Below are positions 29,860-39,747 of a DNA stretch of 64,000 nucleotides, one piece after another. A model generated the notes under the pieces. The model was not told the origin of the DNA. It saw nothing but the letters and a program-made list of their open reading frames with translations, and did not search any database. A program made the translations under genes and the position numbers. Origin of the DNA: Lysobacter arseniciresistens ZS79 (GTDB lineage Bacteria; Pseudomonadota; Gammaproteobacteria; Xanthomonadales; Xanthomonadaceae); contig NZ_AVPT01000004.1 of NCBI RefSeq assembly GCF_000768335.1, forward strand, positions 1 to 64,000, given 5' to 3'. The stretch's first letter is position 1. Each line of letters opens with the position of its first letter.

Positions 29860-30695
29860 TGTCGACCTCGCCGGATACCCGCATGAGCCGTATCGACACC
29901 CGTTTCGCCGCCCTGCGCGGCGCTGGCCGCAAGGCACTGGTGCCCTTCATCACCGCCGGCGACCCGTCGGACACGGCCACCGTGCCGGTGATGCACGCGC
30001 TGGTGGAGGCGGGCGCCGACGTGATCGAACTCGGCGTGCCTTTTTCCGACCCGATGGCGGATGGCCCGACCATCCAGCGCAGCTCCGAGCGGGCGCTGGC
30101 GCGTGGCGTGGGCATGGCGCGGGTGCTGGAGTACGTCGCGGAGTTCCGCCGGCGCGACGACGCCACGCCGGTGGTGCTGATGGGCTACCTCAACCCGGTC
30201 GAGATCCGCGGTGCCGGGGCGTTCGCCCGCGCCGCGTCGCAGGCTGGTGTCGACGGCGTGCTGCTGGTCGACCTGCCGCCGGAGGAGGCGGCCGGGTTCC
30301 GCGAGGCGTTCGATGCGCAAGGGGTCGCCCTGATCCTGCTGGCCGCCCCGACCAGTTCCGACGAGCGCCTCGCCCTGCTGCGGGACGCCGCCTCGGGCTA
30401 CCTCTACTACGTGAGCTACGCCGGCGTCACCGGCGCCGACCACCTCGACACCGGCCTGGCCGGCCAGCGCCTGCGCGCTTTGCGCGAGGGCAGCCCGGTG
30501 CCGGTGGTGGCGGGCTTCGGCATCAAGGACGCCGACAGCGCCGCCGGCATGGCCGTCGAGGCCGACGGCGTGGTGGTCGGCAGCGCGCTGGTGGCTGCGA
30601 TGGCCGACGTCGCCGACGATGCGGCGGCCGCCCGCGCGGGCGCCGCGTTCCTCGCGCCGCTGCGCGCCGCGCTGGACCGGCACCCTTGCGCGTGA
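29859..30695 (+). CDS. trpA: Tryptophan synthase alpha chain
   Basis: Cleaves indole-glycerol phosphate to indole, which is tunnelled to TrpB. The 278 residues show ALVPFITAGDPS, ELGVPFSDPMADGPTIQ with the catalytic glutamate and aspartate, GVLLVDLPPEEA, YYVSYAGVTG and the phosphate site PVVAGFGI. The ATG at 29859 overlaps the trpB stop; an in-frame ATG eight codons later (MSRIDTRF) is the more conserved N terminus and may be the real start. It is followed by accD after 80 bases. Confidence 0.96.
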
Positions 30696-30775
30696 AGCCC
30701 CTGCGCTAAACTGACCTGATCGCCCGCCGTCCAGACGGCGGCCGCCTGTATTGCCTGAACGGAACCACCCAACGC

Positions 30776-31666
<891 letters not shown>

Positions 31667-31682
31667 GCGCGGAGGAGAGCCT

Positions 31683-33026
31683 ATGAGCCGCAAGTATTTC
31701 GGCACCGACGGCATCCGCGGCCGGGTCGGTGAAGGCCCCATCTCGGCCGACTTCGTGCTGCGCCTGGGCAACGCCTACGGCCACGCGCTGGCGCGCAACG
31801 CCTGGCGCAAGCCGCTGGTGGTCATCGGCAAGGACACCCGCATCTCGAACTACATGTTCGAGGCCGCGCTGGAGGCGGGCCTGGTCGCTGCCGGCGTCGA
31901 CGTGCAGCTGATGGGGCCGATGCCGACGCCTGCGGTCGCGCACCTCACCCACTCGTTGCGCGCCGACGGCGGGATCGTGATCTCGGCGTCGCACAACCCG
32001 CATTTCGACAACGGCATCAAGTTCTTCTCGGCCCAGGGCGAGAAGCTCGACGACGCCACCGAACTGGCGATCGAGGCCGCGCTCGAGCAGCCGTTCCGGA
32101 CCGTGCCGTCCGAGCAGCTCGGCAAGACGGTGCGCACCCGTGACGCGGTCGGCCGCTACGTCGAGGCCTGCAAGAACTCGGTGCCCAGGGGGTTCGACCT
32201 CGGCGGGCTGAAGATCGCGATGGATTGCGCCAACGGCGCGACCTACCAGATCGGCCCGCTGGTGCTGCGCGAGCTGGGTGCCCGGGTCGACGCCATCGGG
32301 GTCGAGCCCAACGGACTCAACATCAATGACGGCGTGGGCTCGACCCACCCGGAGACGCTGGCCGCGCGCGTGCGCGAGACCGGCGCCGACCTCGGCATCG
32401 CCTTCGATGGCGACGGCGACCGGGTGATGTTCGTCGATGGGCAGGGCGCGGTGTGCGACGGCGACGACCTGCTGTACATCCTCGCCCGCGACTGGCAGGC
32501 CAGCGGCCGGTTGCGTGGCCCGGTCGTCGGCACCCTGATGACCAACTACGGGCTGGAGCAGGCATTCGCGCAGGCGGGCATCGGCTTCATCCGCGCGAAG
32601 GTCGGCGACCGCTACGTGCACCAGCAACTCGTCGCCAACGGCGGCGTGCTGGGTGGCGAGGCGTCCGGCCACCTGCTGTGCCTGGACCGCGCCAGTACCG
32701 GCGACGGCATCGTCAGCGCGCTGCAGGTGCTGGAGGTGCTGTCGCGCCGCGGCATCGGGTTGCGCGAGGCGCTGGCCGGGCTGAGCCGGGTGCCGCAACG
32801 CACCGTCAACGTGCGCTTCGGCAGCGGTGCCAAGCCGGCCGAGGCCGAATCGGTGCAGGCCGTGCTGGCCGAGGTGCAGGCGGCGGTGCAGGGCAGGGGG
32901 CGCGCCTTTCTGCGCCCGTCGGGCACCGAGCCGGTGGTGCGGGTGACGGTCGAGGCCGACGACGCCGCGCTCGTGCAGGCCAACCTCGACCGTCTGGCCG
33001 AGGCCGTGCGTGCGGCGGCAGGTTGA
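31683..33026 (+). CDS. glmM: Phosphoglucosamine mutase
   Basis: Interconverts glucosamine-6-phosphate and glucosamine-1-phosphate for peptidoglycan and LPS precursors. The 447 residues have the [10 protein letters not shown] start, the catalytic phosphoserine loop SASHNP (S103), the magnesium site DGDGDRV, the sugar-specificity loop GGEASGH and the C-terminal phosphate loop [12 protein letters not shown] strong ribosome site (GGAGGAG) precedes the ATG at 31683. It is upstream of the tpiA-secG region, as in Pseudomonas and E. coli (glmM-secG), here with two extra genes between. Confidence 0.97.
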   Translation: MSRKYFGTDGIRGRVGEGPISADFVLRLGNAYGHALARNAWRKPLVVIGKDTRISNYMFEAALEAGLVAAGVDVQLMGPMPTPAVAHLTHSLRADGGIVISASHNPHFDNGIKFFSAQGEKLDDATELAIEAALEQPFRTVPSEQLGKTVRTRDAVGRYVEACKNSVPRGFDLGGLKIAMDCANGATYQIGPLVLRELGARVDAIGVEPNGLNINDGVGSTHPETLAARVRETGADLGIAFDGDGDRVMFVDGQGAVCDGDDLLYILARDWQASGRLRGPVVGTLMTNYGLEQAFAQAGIGFIRAKVGDRYVHQQLVANGGVLGGEASGHLLCLDRASTGDGIVSALQVLEVLSRRGIGLREALAGLSRVPQRTVNVRFGSGAKPAEAESVQAVLAEVQAAVQGRGRAFLRPSGTEPVVRVTVEADDAALVQANLDRLAEAVRAAAG

Positions 33027-33093
33027 GCCACCCAACCCGCCGTACAGCATCCGCCCCCGATCATTTCCGAAGTCCTTCCGTGGTATCGCCCGC

Positions 33094-34035
33094 ATGCCCC
33101 CGTCCCGCATTCCGACCCTCGACATCCGCCGTTTCGACACCGACCGGGACGCGTTCGTCGCCGAGCTTGGCGCGGCCTACCGCGAGTGGGGCTTCGCCGG
33201 CATCCGCGGGCACGGTATCCCGGCCGGGCAGATCGATGCCGCCTACGACGTGTTCCGGCGCTTCTTCGCACTGCCCGATGAAGTCAAGCGCAAGTACCAC
33301 GTACCGGGCGGTGGCGGCGCGCGCGGCTACACCCCGTTCGGGGTGGAGACCGCCAAGGGCGCGCAGCATTTCGACCTCAAGGAGTTCTGGCACGTGGGCC
33401 GGGAGATCCCGCGCGACTCCAAATACGCCGGCGTGATGCCGCCCAACCTGTGGCCGGAGGAGGTCCCGGAGTTCCGCGAAGTCGCCTACGGGCTGTACCA
33501 GGCGCTTGACGGTCTCGGCTCGCGGGTGCTGTCGGCGCTGGCGCTGCACATCGGCCTGCAGGAGGATTTCTTCGCCGACAAGACCGACAGCGGCAACTCC
33601 ATCCTGCGGCCGATCCACTACCCGCCGATCACCGCGCCGGAAGTCCCAAACGTGCGCGCCGGCGCGCACGAGGACATCAACCTCATCACCCTGCTGGTCG
33701 GTGCCAGCGCCGAGGGGCTGGAGGTGCGCTCGCACCAGGGCGAATGGGTGCCGTTCACCGCCGACGCCGACACCATCGTGGTCAACATCGGCGACATGCT
33801 GCAGCGCCTGACCAACCACGTGTACCCGTCGACCACCCATCGCGTGGTCAACCCGCCGGGCGAGAAGGCCCGCCAGCCGCGTTACTCGACGCCGTTCTTC
33901 CTGCACCCCAACCCGGACTTCCTGATCGACGTGCTGCCGTCGTGCACCGGCGCCGAAAACCCGAGCCGCTATCCCGAGCCGATCACCGCGCAGGGTTACC
34001 TCGAAGAGCGCCTGCGCGAAATCAAGCTGAAGTGA
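33094..34035 (+). CDS. Isopenicillin N synthase-like 2OG-Fe(II) oxygenase
   Basis: A 313-residue non-haem iron dioxygenase of the isopenicillin-N-synthase/flavanone-hydroxylase type. The N-terminal DIOX_N part (PTLDIRRFDTDRD, YREWGFAGIRGHGI) is followed by the double-stranded beta helix with the iron ligands H192-x-D194 (AHEDINLITLL) and H249 (THRVVN). The 2-oxoglutarate-binding R263-x-S265 is in QPRYSTPFF. All catalytic residues are intact. The substrate is unknown; relatives act on amino acids, peptides or secondary metabolites. The ATG at 33094 lies 67 bases after glmM; an earlier in-frame start overlaps glmM and is not needed. Confidence 0.88.
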   Translation: MPPSRIPTLDIRRFDTDRDAFVAELGAAYREWGFAGIRGHGIPAGQIDAAYDVFRRFFALPDEVKRKYHVPGGGGARGYTPFGVETAKGAQHFDLKEFWHVGREIPRDSKYAGVMPPNLWPEEVPEFREVAYGLYQALDGLGSRVLSALALHIGLQEDFFADKTDSGNSILRPIHYPPITAPEVPNVRAGAHEDINLITLLVGASAEGLEVRSHQGEWVPFTADADTIVVNIGDMLQRLTNHVYPSTTHRVVNPPGEKARQPRYSTPFFLHPNPDFLIDVLPSCTGAENPSRYPEPITAQGYLEERLREIKLK

Positions 34036-34627
34036 CGCCCGCCTCGCGCAGGGCGTCGCGCCAGGCGGCGAGCTTGGCGTCGACGCGTTGTGACGCGTTG
34101 GCCGGACTGGTCGACGGCAGCCGGCGGTAAATCAGTCCGTCGCGCGCCAGCGACGGCCGCACCAGCCGGCGGAAGCTCGCTTCGGCCTTGCCGCCGTTGA
34201 ACAGCACCATGCCGATCCGCGGATACGCGTCGAACAGCGCGGCGAAGTCGTTCGGCCGGGCGGTCTCGTCACGGATCGCCGAGTCCAGGCTGCCCTCGCG
34301 CTCGCAACTGGCGAGCACGTCCCACACGGCCACGCCGGCCTCGACCAGCCGTCGGCAGCGGTGCGGGTAGGGCAGTTCGAAGCCAGCGCCCAGCAGTTCG
34401 CCCATGAACGGCCAGAAGCGGTTCTGCGGGTGGGCGTAGTAGCGACTGGCCTCCAGCGAACGCACGCCCGGCATGCTGCCGAGCACGAGCACCCGCGCAC
34501 CGGCGCCGATGATCGGCGGAAAACTGCACACCACCGGCCCAGCGGGTTCCGCCGCGACGGGCGCGCGATGGCCCCGCCGCCGGACGCCTGCGCTAGAATC
34601 GCCGCTTTCATTGTCAGGGTGGGTCAT
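34022..34627 (-). CDS. DNA-deoxyinosine/uracil glycosylase family protein
   Basis: A uracil-DNA-glycosylase-superfamily protein of the DNA-deoxyinosine glycosylase type, likely removing deaminated bases from DNA. Diagnostic segments are ARVLVLGSMPGVRSLEASRYY, HPQNRFWPFM and the C-terminal RRLPSTSPANAS. The start is uncertain: the ATG at 34627 gives 201 residues, but the first 30 look non-conserved and cover the tpiA -10. GTG codons at 34534/34531, just before CSFPPI, give a more typical length of about 170. Its 3' end overlaps the end of the oxygenase gene by 14 bases, tail to tail. Confidence 0.8.
   Translation of the reverse strand: MTHPDNESGDSSAGVRRRGHRAPVAAEPAGPVVCSFPPIIGAGARVLVLGSMPGVRSLEASRYYAHPQNRFWPFMGELLGAGFELPYPHRCRRLVEAGVAVWDVLASCEREGSLDSAIRDETARPNDFAALFDAYPRIGMVLFNGGKAEASFRRLVRPSLARDGLIYRRLPSTSPANASQRVDAKLAAWRDALREAGVTSA
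34594..34599 (+). promoter_or_regulatory. Candidate tpiA promoter -10
   Basis: TAGAAT followed by CGCCGC, 26 bases before the tpiA start. It has no clear -35. It resembles the infB and rimO elements (GCTAnAAT with a GC-rich run after). Confidence 0.35.
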
Positions 34628-35378
34628 GGCTCGTCGCAGGATCGTCGCGGGGAACTGGAAACTGCATGGCGATCGCCGCTTTGCCGGCGAATTGCTCGAT
34701 GCGGTTGTCGAGGCCGTCGTACCGGCCGGGGTCGAGCGCATCATCCTGCCTCCGCTGCCCTACCTGGGTGAACTGGCCCACCAGTACGGCTCCCGCGGCG
34801 TCGCGTTCGGCGCGCAGGATGTCAGCGCCAATGCCAAGGGTGCCTACACCGGCGAGGTGTCGGCGGCGATGCTGGTCGACGTGGGCGCGCATTACGCGCT
34901 GGTCGGCCATTCCGAGCGCCGCCAGTACCACGGCGAGACCAGCGAGCTGGTCGCGGCCAAGTTCCTCGCCGCCCGGGCCGCCGGTCTGACGCCGGTCCTG
35001 TGCGTCGGTGAAACCCTCAGCCAGCGCGAGGACGACCAGACCTGGTGGCGGCTGGAAAAGCAGCTCGCACCGCTGCTCGCGCAGGGCGCGGAGGTGTTCG
35101 ACGGCGCCATCGTGGCCTATGAGCCGGTCTGGGCGATCGGTACCGGCAAGACCGCCACGCCGGCGCAGGCGCAGGAGGTCCACGCATTCATCCGTAGCGA
35201 AATCGCCGCGCACGATGCTAGAATCGCTGGCTCGCTGCCGATCCTTTACGGCGGCAGCGTGAAGGCCGACAACGCCGCCGAGCTGTTCGCGCAGCCCGAT
35301 GTCGACGGCGGCCTGGTCGGCGGGGCCTCGCTGGTGGCCGCCGACTTCAACGCCATCGCAACCGCGGCGGCACCCTGA
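34626..35378 (+). CDS. tpiA: Triosephosphate isomerase
   Basis: Glycolytic and gluconeogenic enzyme interconverting dihydroxyacetone phosphate and glyceraldehyde-3-phosphate. The 250 residues have the lysine in AGNWKLHG (about 11-13), the catalytic histidine in GHSERR, the catalytic glutamate in AYEPVWAIGTGK with the mobile loop, and the phosphate site LYGGSVKADNA. AGGGTGGG precedes the ATG at 34626. That ATG lies in a CATG that is also a possible start codon of the divergent glycosylase gene. secG follows after 49 bases, the standard order. Confidence 0.97.
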   Translation: MARRRIVAGNWKLHGDRRFAGELLDAVVEAVVPAGVERIILPPLPYLGELAHQYGSRGVAFGAQDVSANAKGAYTGEVSAAMLVDVGAHYALVGHSERRQYHGETSELVAAKFLAARAAGLTPVLCVGETLSQREDDQTWWRLEKQLAPLLAQGAEVFDGAIVAYEPVWAIGTGKTATPAQAQEVHAFIRSEIAAHDARIAGSLPILYGGSVKADNAAELFAQPDVDGGLVGGASLVAADFNAIATAAAP

Positions 35379-35427
35379 CCGGTATCGGGCCCGCCCGTTA
35401 CCGACTCAATACGAGAGTTTTTTGCGA

Positions 35428-35862
35428 ATGATGCTGTTCCTCACAGTCATCTATGTGCTGGTCGCGATCGCGATGGTCGCGCTGATCCTGATGCAGCGCG
35501 GCGCGGGTGCGCAGGCCGGCTCGGGCTTCGGCGGGGGCGCCTCGGCGACCGTGTTCGGTGCGCGCGGCGCGTCGAGCTTCCTGTCCAAGGCCACCAAGTG
35601 GCTTGCCATCACCTTCTTCGCGATCAGCCTGTTCATGGCGTGGCACGCGACCGATCGCAGCCGCGCCGAAGGGCAGGCCGTCGATCTCGGCGTGATGTCG
35701 CAGGTTCCGGTGGCGCCGGCTGCGCCGCAGGGTGACGCGGCGGTTCCGGTCGCGCCGGCGCAGGCGGTTCCCGCCCCGGCGGCGGAGGTTCCTGCGGCGC
35801 CGGTTACCGATACCGTGCCCCAGTCGCCGGAATCGGCACCGTCCGAACCTGCTGGCGAGTAA
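35428..35862 (+). CDS. secG: Preprotein translocase subunit SecG
   Basis: Small inner-membrane subunit of the SecYEG channel. The 144-residue product has two membrane helices (about 3-23 and 52-72) flanking the conserved cytoplasmic loop with LMQRGAGAQAGSGFGGGAS and a Phe/Gly-rich patch. It has a long Pro/Ala/Val-rich periplasmic or cytoplasmic tail, typical of xanthomonad and pseudomonad SecG. Two adjacent ATGs (35428, 35431) are possible starts. It sits between tpiA and tRNA-Leu, the arrangement also seen in E. coli and Pseudomonas. Confidence 0.93.
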   Translation: MMLFLTVIYVLVAIAMVALILMQRGAGAQAGSGFGGGASATVFGARGASSFLSKATKWLAITFFAISLFMAWHATDRSRAEGQAVDLGVMSQVPVAPAAPQGDAAVPVAPAQAVPAPAAEVPAAPVTDTVPQSPESAPSEPAGE

Positions 35863-35872
35863 CACAACACGA

Positions 35873-35878
35873 TACAAT
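35873..35878 (+). promoter_or_regulatory. Candidate tRNA-Leu promoter -10
   Basis: TACAAT just after the secG stop, followed by GCGG, about 100 bases before tRNA-Leu. The spaced -35 is poor (TGCTGG). A perfect inverted repeat (CCGGTCAT-G-ATGACCGG) lies between it and the tRNA at 35913-35929. Confidence 0.35.
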
Positions 35879-35979
35879 GCGGTTCATGACGCCCGGCAAG
35901 GAAGTCGGGGGTCCGGTCATGATGACCGGAGCGGCGGCCCAGCGATGGGTGGCCCGATCAGGGAGATGCTGGAACATGT

Positions 35980-36064
35980 GCCCAGGTGGCGGAATTGGTA
36001 GACGCACTACCTTGAGGTGGTAGCGGCTTCGGTCGTGGGGGTTCGAGTCCCCCCTTGGGCACCA
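35980..36064 (+). tRNA. leuU: tRNA-Leu(GAG)
   Basis: An 85-base class II tRNA with encoded CCA. The acceptor stem GCCCAGG pairs with CTTGGGC with one G-U. The anticodon stem CTACC/GGTAG encloses the loop TTGAGGT, anticodon GAG. A long variable arm follows and the T loop reads GTTCGAGTC. It corresponds to E. coli leuU, which also lies after secG. No T-rich terminator follows, so its transcript may run into nuoA. Confidence 0.95.
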
Positions 36065-36163
36065 CTCCAGTTGCACAACAGAACGGCATCCCGTGCCGAC
36101 CGCGGCACCATCGATGCCGCCGAGCCAAGGCCGCGGGGACGCGGCGTAGCCGAGAGAACACAA
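36065..36163 (+). other. nuo operon leader
   Basis: About 100 bases between tRNA-Leu and nuoA. They hold two small hairpins (GTGCCG-ACCG-CGGCAC at 36093-36108 and GCCGCG-GGGA-CGCGGC at 36130-36145), neither followed by a T-tract. No promoter with both hexamers could be found, so nuo transcription may start upstream of, or within, the tRNA region. Confidence 0.45.
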
Positions 36164-36520
36164 GTGCTGGCCGAATACCTGCCGACCCTGCTGTTCCTGA
36201 TCGTCGCCAGCGTCATCGGCGTCGCCCTGCTCGTGGTGGGTCACACCCTCGGACCCAAGCGCCCCACGCTGGAAAAGCTCTCGCCCTACGAGTGCGGATT
36301 CGAGGCCTTCGAGAGCGCGCGCATGCAGTTCGACGTGCGCTACTACCTCATCGCCATCCAGTTCATCATCTTCGACCTGGAAATCATCTTCATCGTGCCG
36401 TGGGCGACCGTGTTCCGTGACCTCGGGATCGTCGGCCTGATCGAGATGGGCATCTTCGCGAGCATGCTGCTGCTCGGTTTCATCTACGTGTGGAAGAAGG
36501 GAGCGCTGGAATGGGAGTGA
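36164..36520 (+). CDS. nuoA: NADH-quinone oxidoreductase subunit A
   Basis: Membrane-arm subunit of complex I, which couples NADH oxidation to proton pumping. The 118 residues form three membrane helices. The conserved loop [16 protein letters not shown], close to the quinone channel, and the [20 protein letters not shown] helix are present. I chose the GTG at 36164 ([14 protein letters not shown]), with GAGAGAA upstream; no ATG fits. First gene of the nuo operon; nuoB starts ten bases before its stop. Confidence 0.95.
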   Translation: MLAEYLPTLLFLIVASVIGVALLVVGHTLGPKRPTLEKLSPYECGFEAFESARMQFDVRYYLIAIQFIIFDLEIIFIVPWATVFRDLGIVGLIEMGIFASMLLLGFIYVWKKGALEWE

Positions 36521-37104
36521 GCGAGTCCAGGACCCTGGGCGATCGCGTCTCGGGCCTGATGCACAACCCGGTCCCGGAAGGGCGGCTCGACGACATCCTC
36601 CGCCCCGACGGCGACAACCCGCTGCTGCAGCAGGGCTTCGTCACCACCAACCTCGACACCCTGTGGAACTGGGCCCGCACCGGTTCGATGTGGCCGATGA
36701 CGTTCGGCCTGGCCTGCTGCGCGGTCGAGATGATGCACGCCGGCGCCTCGCGCCTTGACCTGGACCGCTACGGCGTGGTGTTCCGCCCGTCGCCGCGCCA
36801 GTCCGACGTGATGATCGTCGCCGGCACGCTGGTCAACAAGATGGCCCCGGCGCTGCGCAAGGTCTATGACCAGATGCCCGACCCGAAATGGGTGATCTCG
36901 ATGGGCAGCTGCGCCAACGGCGGCGGCTACTACCACTATTCCTACTCCGTGGTGCGCGGCGTCGACCGCATCGTGCCGGTGGACGTGTACGTGCCGGGCT
37001 GCCCGCCGACCGCGGAAGCGCTGGTGTACGGCATCCTGCAGCTGCAGAAGAAGATCCGGCGCGGCACCAATTTCGGCGAGAACCGGCAGGGCATGCGCGG
37101 ATGA
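36511..37104 (+). CDS. nuoB: NADH-quinone oxidoreductase subunit B
   Basis: Peripheral-arm subunit that carries the terminal 4Fe-4S cluster N2, the electron donor to quinone. The 197 residues contain the cluster ligands: the tandem cysteines in [23 protein letters not shown] and [12 protein letters not shown]. The [13 protein letters not shown] segment is also conserved. The ATG at 36511 overlaps the end of nuoA by ten bases and nuoC begins in the stop (ATGA), so expression is translationally coupled. Confidence 0.97.
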   Translation: MGVSESRTLGDRVSGLMHNPVPEGRLDDILRPDGDNPLLQQGFVTTNLDTLWNWARTGSMWPMTFGLACCAVEMMHAGASRLDLDRYGVVFRPSPRQSDVMIVAGTLVNKMAPALRKVYDQMPDPKWVISMGSCANGGGYYHYSYSVVRGVDRIVPVDVYVPGCPPTAEALVYGILQLQKKIRRGTNFGENRQGMRG

Positions 37105-37838
37105 GCAGCGAAGGCATGAATCCGGCGGCGCTGTCGGAGCGCCTGCACGCACGCTTCCCCGAGGGGGTGGTCAGCCTCGCGCAGCCGCGTGGCGAGATCA
37201 CCCTCGACGTCGAGCCGGCCGCCTGGCTGGCCGCGGCGCGCGTGCTGCGCGACGAGTTCGGCTTCGACACGCTGGTCGACGTCAGCGGCGTGGATTATCT
37301 GGGCTACGGCACCGACGAGTGGAACACGGAGCCGTCGTCCGAGGGTTTCTCGCGCGGCGTCGAGGGCAAGGGGCCGGGCCGCTTCGTCTGGGGCGAGTCG
37401 CCCAACGGCGCGGCGGACGCACCCGAGCGCCGCTTCGCCGCGGTGGCCCACCTGCTGTCGGTCGAGCACAACACCCGCGTCCGGCTGCGCACTTTCGCCG
37501 CCAACGACGACCTGCCGGTCGTGTCCTCGCTGACCTCCGTCTGGCCGGGCGCTGACTGGTTCGAGCGCGAGGCGTTCGACCTCTACGGCATCGTGTTCGA
37601 GGGCCATCCGGACCTGCGCCGGATCCTCACCGATTACGGTTTCGTCGGCCATCCGTTCCGCAAGGACTTCCCGCTGATCGGCAATGTCGAAGTGCGCTAC
37701 GACGCCGACCGGCAGCGCGTGATCTACCAGCCGGTCTCGATCGAGCCGCGCGTGCTGGTGCCGCGGGTGATCCGTGACGACGCGCGCTATGAGACCGCCG
37801 TGCGCGAGTCGGCCCAGCGCCGCGAGGTGAAGCAATGA
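37101..37838 (+). CDS. nuoC: NADH-quinone oxidoreductase subunit C
   Basis: 30-kDa-type subunit of the peripheral arm, separate from NuoD here, unlike the fused NuoCD of E. coli. The 245 residues include the family signature [23 protein letters not shown] and the end [10 protein letters not shown]. Between DYLGYG (about 67) and [10 protein letters not shown] (about 113) there is a Gly/Glu-rich insertion of some 45 residues that many NuoC proteins lack. Starts at ATG 37101 in a four-base overlap with nuoB and ends in a four-base overlap with nuoD. Confidence 0.95.
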   Translation: MSSEGMNPAALSERLHARFPEGVVSLAQPRGEITLDVEPAAWLAAARVLRDEFGFDTLVDVSGVDYLGYGTDEWNTEPSSEGFSRGVEGKGPGRFVWGESPNGAADAPERRFAAVAHLLSVEHNTRVRLRTFAANDDLPVVSSLTSVWPGADWFEREAFDLYGIVFEGHPDLRRILTDYGFVGHPFRKDFPLIGNVEVRYDADRQRVIYQPVSIEPRVLVPRVIRDDARYETAVRESAQRREVKQ

Positions 37839-39172
37839 GCACCCAGGTCCGCGACGACGCGACCCAGATCCCGCCGCCGGCGGACTCCATGCCGCTGGTC
37901 AATACCTCGGGCCTGAAGAGCGCCGAGATCCGCAACTACAGCCTCAACTTCGGCCCGCAGCACCCGGCCGCGCACGGCGTGCTGCGCCTGATCCTGGAGA
38001 TGGACGGCGAGGTCGTGCAGCGTGCCGATCCGCACATCGGCCTGCTCCACCGCGGCACCGAGAAGCTGGCCGAGTCCAAGCCGTTCAACCAGTCGATCGG
38101 CTACATGGACCGGCTCGACTACGTGTCGATGATGTGCAACGAGCACGCCTACGTCCGCGCGATCGAGTCCCTGATGGGGATCGAGGCGCCGGTGCGTGCG
38201 CAGTACATCCGCACGATGTTCGACGAGATCACGCGCATCCTGAACCACCTGATGTGGGTCGGTTCCAACGGGCTCGACCTCGGCGCGATGGCGGTGTTCC
38301 TGTACGCCTTCCGCGAGCGCGAGGAACTGATGGACTGCTACGAGGCGGTCTCCGGTGCGCGCATGCACGCGACCTACTACCGCCCCGGCGGCGTCTACCG
38401 CGACCTGCCGGAGCGGATGTCGAAGTACCGCGAGTCGCCGTGGCGCAAGGGCAAGGACCTCAAGCGCTTCAACGCGTGGCGCGAGGGCTCGCTGCTGGAC
38501 TACCTCGACGCCTTCTGCGACGAGTTCCCGAAGCGCGTCGACGAGTACGAGACGCTGCTGACCGACAACCGCATCTGGAAGCAGCGCACCGTCGGCGTCG
38601 GCGTGATCAGCCCCGAGACCGCCAAGGCCTGGGGCATGACCGGCCCGATGCTGCGCGGCTCCGGCGTCGCCTGGGACCTGCGCAAGATGCAGCCGTACGC
38701 GAAGTACGCCGAGGTCGACTTCGACATCCCGGTCGGCACCAACGGCGACTGCTACGACCGCTACCTGGTGCGCGTCGCCGAGATGCGCGAGTCCACCCGG
38801 ATCATCAAGCAGTGCGTGAAGTGGCTGAAGGCCAACCCGGGCCCGGTCATGGTCGACAACTACAAGGTCGCGCCTCCCTCCCGCGAGGAGATGAAGGACG
38901 ACATGGAAGCGTTGATCCACCACTTCAAGCTGTTCACCGAGGGCTACTGCGTGCCGGCCGGCGAGACGTACTGCGCGGTCGAGGCGCCGAAGGGCGAGTT
39001 CGGCTGCTACCTGATCTCCGACGGTGCCAACAAGCCGTTCCGGGTCAAGCTGCGCGCGCCCGGTTTCGCGCACCTGTCGTCGATGGACACGGTGGTGAAG
39101 GGGCACATGCTGGCGGACGTGGTGGCGATGATCGGCACCTACGACGTCGTGTTCGGCGAGATCGACCGCTGA
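37835..39172 (+). CDS. nuoD: NADH-quinone oxidoreductase subunit D
   Basis: 49-kDa-type subunit that forms the quinone pocket with NuoB. The 445 residues carry [15 protein letters not shown] with the quinone-site histidine, [13 protein letters not shown], and [17 protein letters not shown] with the partner tyrosine. [17 protein letters not shown] and the C-terminal [18 protein letters not shown] are also present. Related to NiFe hydrogenase large subunits but without the metal-binding cysteines. Overlaps nuoC by four bases; nuoE follows after 44 bases, the second largest gap inside the operon. Confidence 0.97.
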   Translation: MSTQVRDDATQIPPPADSMPLVNTSGLKSAEIRNYSLNFGPQHPAAHGVLRLILEMDGEVVQRADPHIGLLHRGTEKLAESKPFNQSIGYMDRLDYVSMMCNEHAYVRAIESLMGIEAPVRAQYIRTMFDEITRILNHLMWVGSNGLDLGAMAVFLYAFREREELMDCYEAVSGARMHATYYRPGGVYRDLPERMSKYRESPWRKGKDLKRFNAWREGSLLDYLDAFCDEFPKRVDEYETLLTDNRIWKQRTVGVGVISPETAKAWGMTGPMLRGSGVAWDLRKMQPYAKYAEVDFDIPVGTNGDCYDRYLVRVAEMRESTRIIKQCVKWLKANPGPVMVDNYKVAPPSREEMKDDMEALIHHFKLFTEGYCVPAGETYCAVEAPKGEFGCYLISDGANKPFRVKLRAPGFAHLSSMDTVVKGHMLADVVAMIGTYDVVFGEIDR

Positions 39173-39216
39173 TCCCGCCGGGAACGGCGGCGATCGGCTG
39201 AGGACCTATTGAAGAA

Positions 39217-39744
39217 ATGAAAGCGACCGGAAATTTCGAGGCTTGCCGAGACGTCGACCCGATGGTGGCGCTGTCGGACAAGACCCGTGCGCACATCGAC
39301 CATTGGCTCACCAAGTTCCCGCCCGACCGCAAGCGTTCGGCGGTGCTGCAGGGGCTGCACGCGGCGCAGGAGCAGAACGGCGGCTGGCTGAGCGACGAGA
39401 TCATCGCCGCGGTCGCGCGTTACCTGTCGATCCCGCCGGTGTGGGCCTACGAGGTCGCCAGCTTCTATTCGATGTTCGAGACCGCACCGGTCGGCCGCAA
39501 CAACGTCGCGTTCTGCACCAACATCAGCTGCTGGCTCAACGGCGCCGAGGCGCTGGTCGAGCATGCCGAGAAGAAGCTCGGCTGCAAGCTGGGCGAGTCC
39601 ACCGCCGACGGCCGCGTCTTCCTTAAGCGCGAGGAAGAGTGCGTGGCCGCGTGCTGCGGCGCGCCGGTGGTCGTCATCAACGGCCATTACCACGAGAAGC
39701 TCGACACCGCGAAGGTCGACGAGCTGCTGGACGGGCTGGAGTAG
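39217..39744 (+). CDS. nuoE: NADH-quinone oxidoreductase subunit E
   Basis: 24-kDa-type subunit with the 2Fe-2S cluster N1a, in the NADH-oxidising module. The 175 residues have a helical N-terminal domain (RKRSAVLQGLHAAQEQNGGW, VWAYEVASFYSMF). The four cluster cysteines lie in AFCTNISCWLNG and EECVAACCGAPVV (one of the three cysteines in the second group is extra). An ATG at 39217 with AGAA upstream starts the frame. nuoF begins three bases after its stop. Confidence 0.96.
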   Translation: MKATGNFEACRDVDPMVALSDKTRAHIDHWLTKFPPDRKRSAVLQGLHAAQEQNGGWLSDEIIAAVARYLSIPPVWAYEVASFYSMFETAPVGRNNVAFCTNISCWLNGAEALVEHAEKKLGCKLGESTADGRVFLKREEECVAACCGAPVVVINGHYHEKLDTAKVDELLDGLE

Positions 39745-39747
39745 GGC

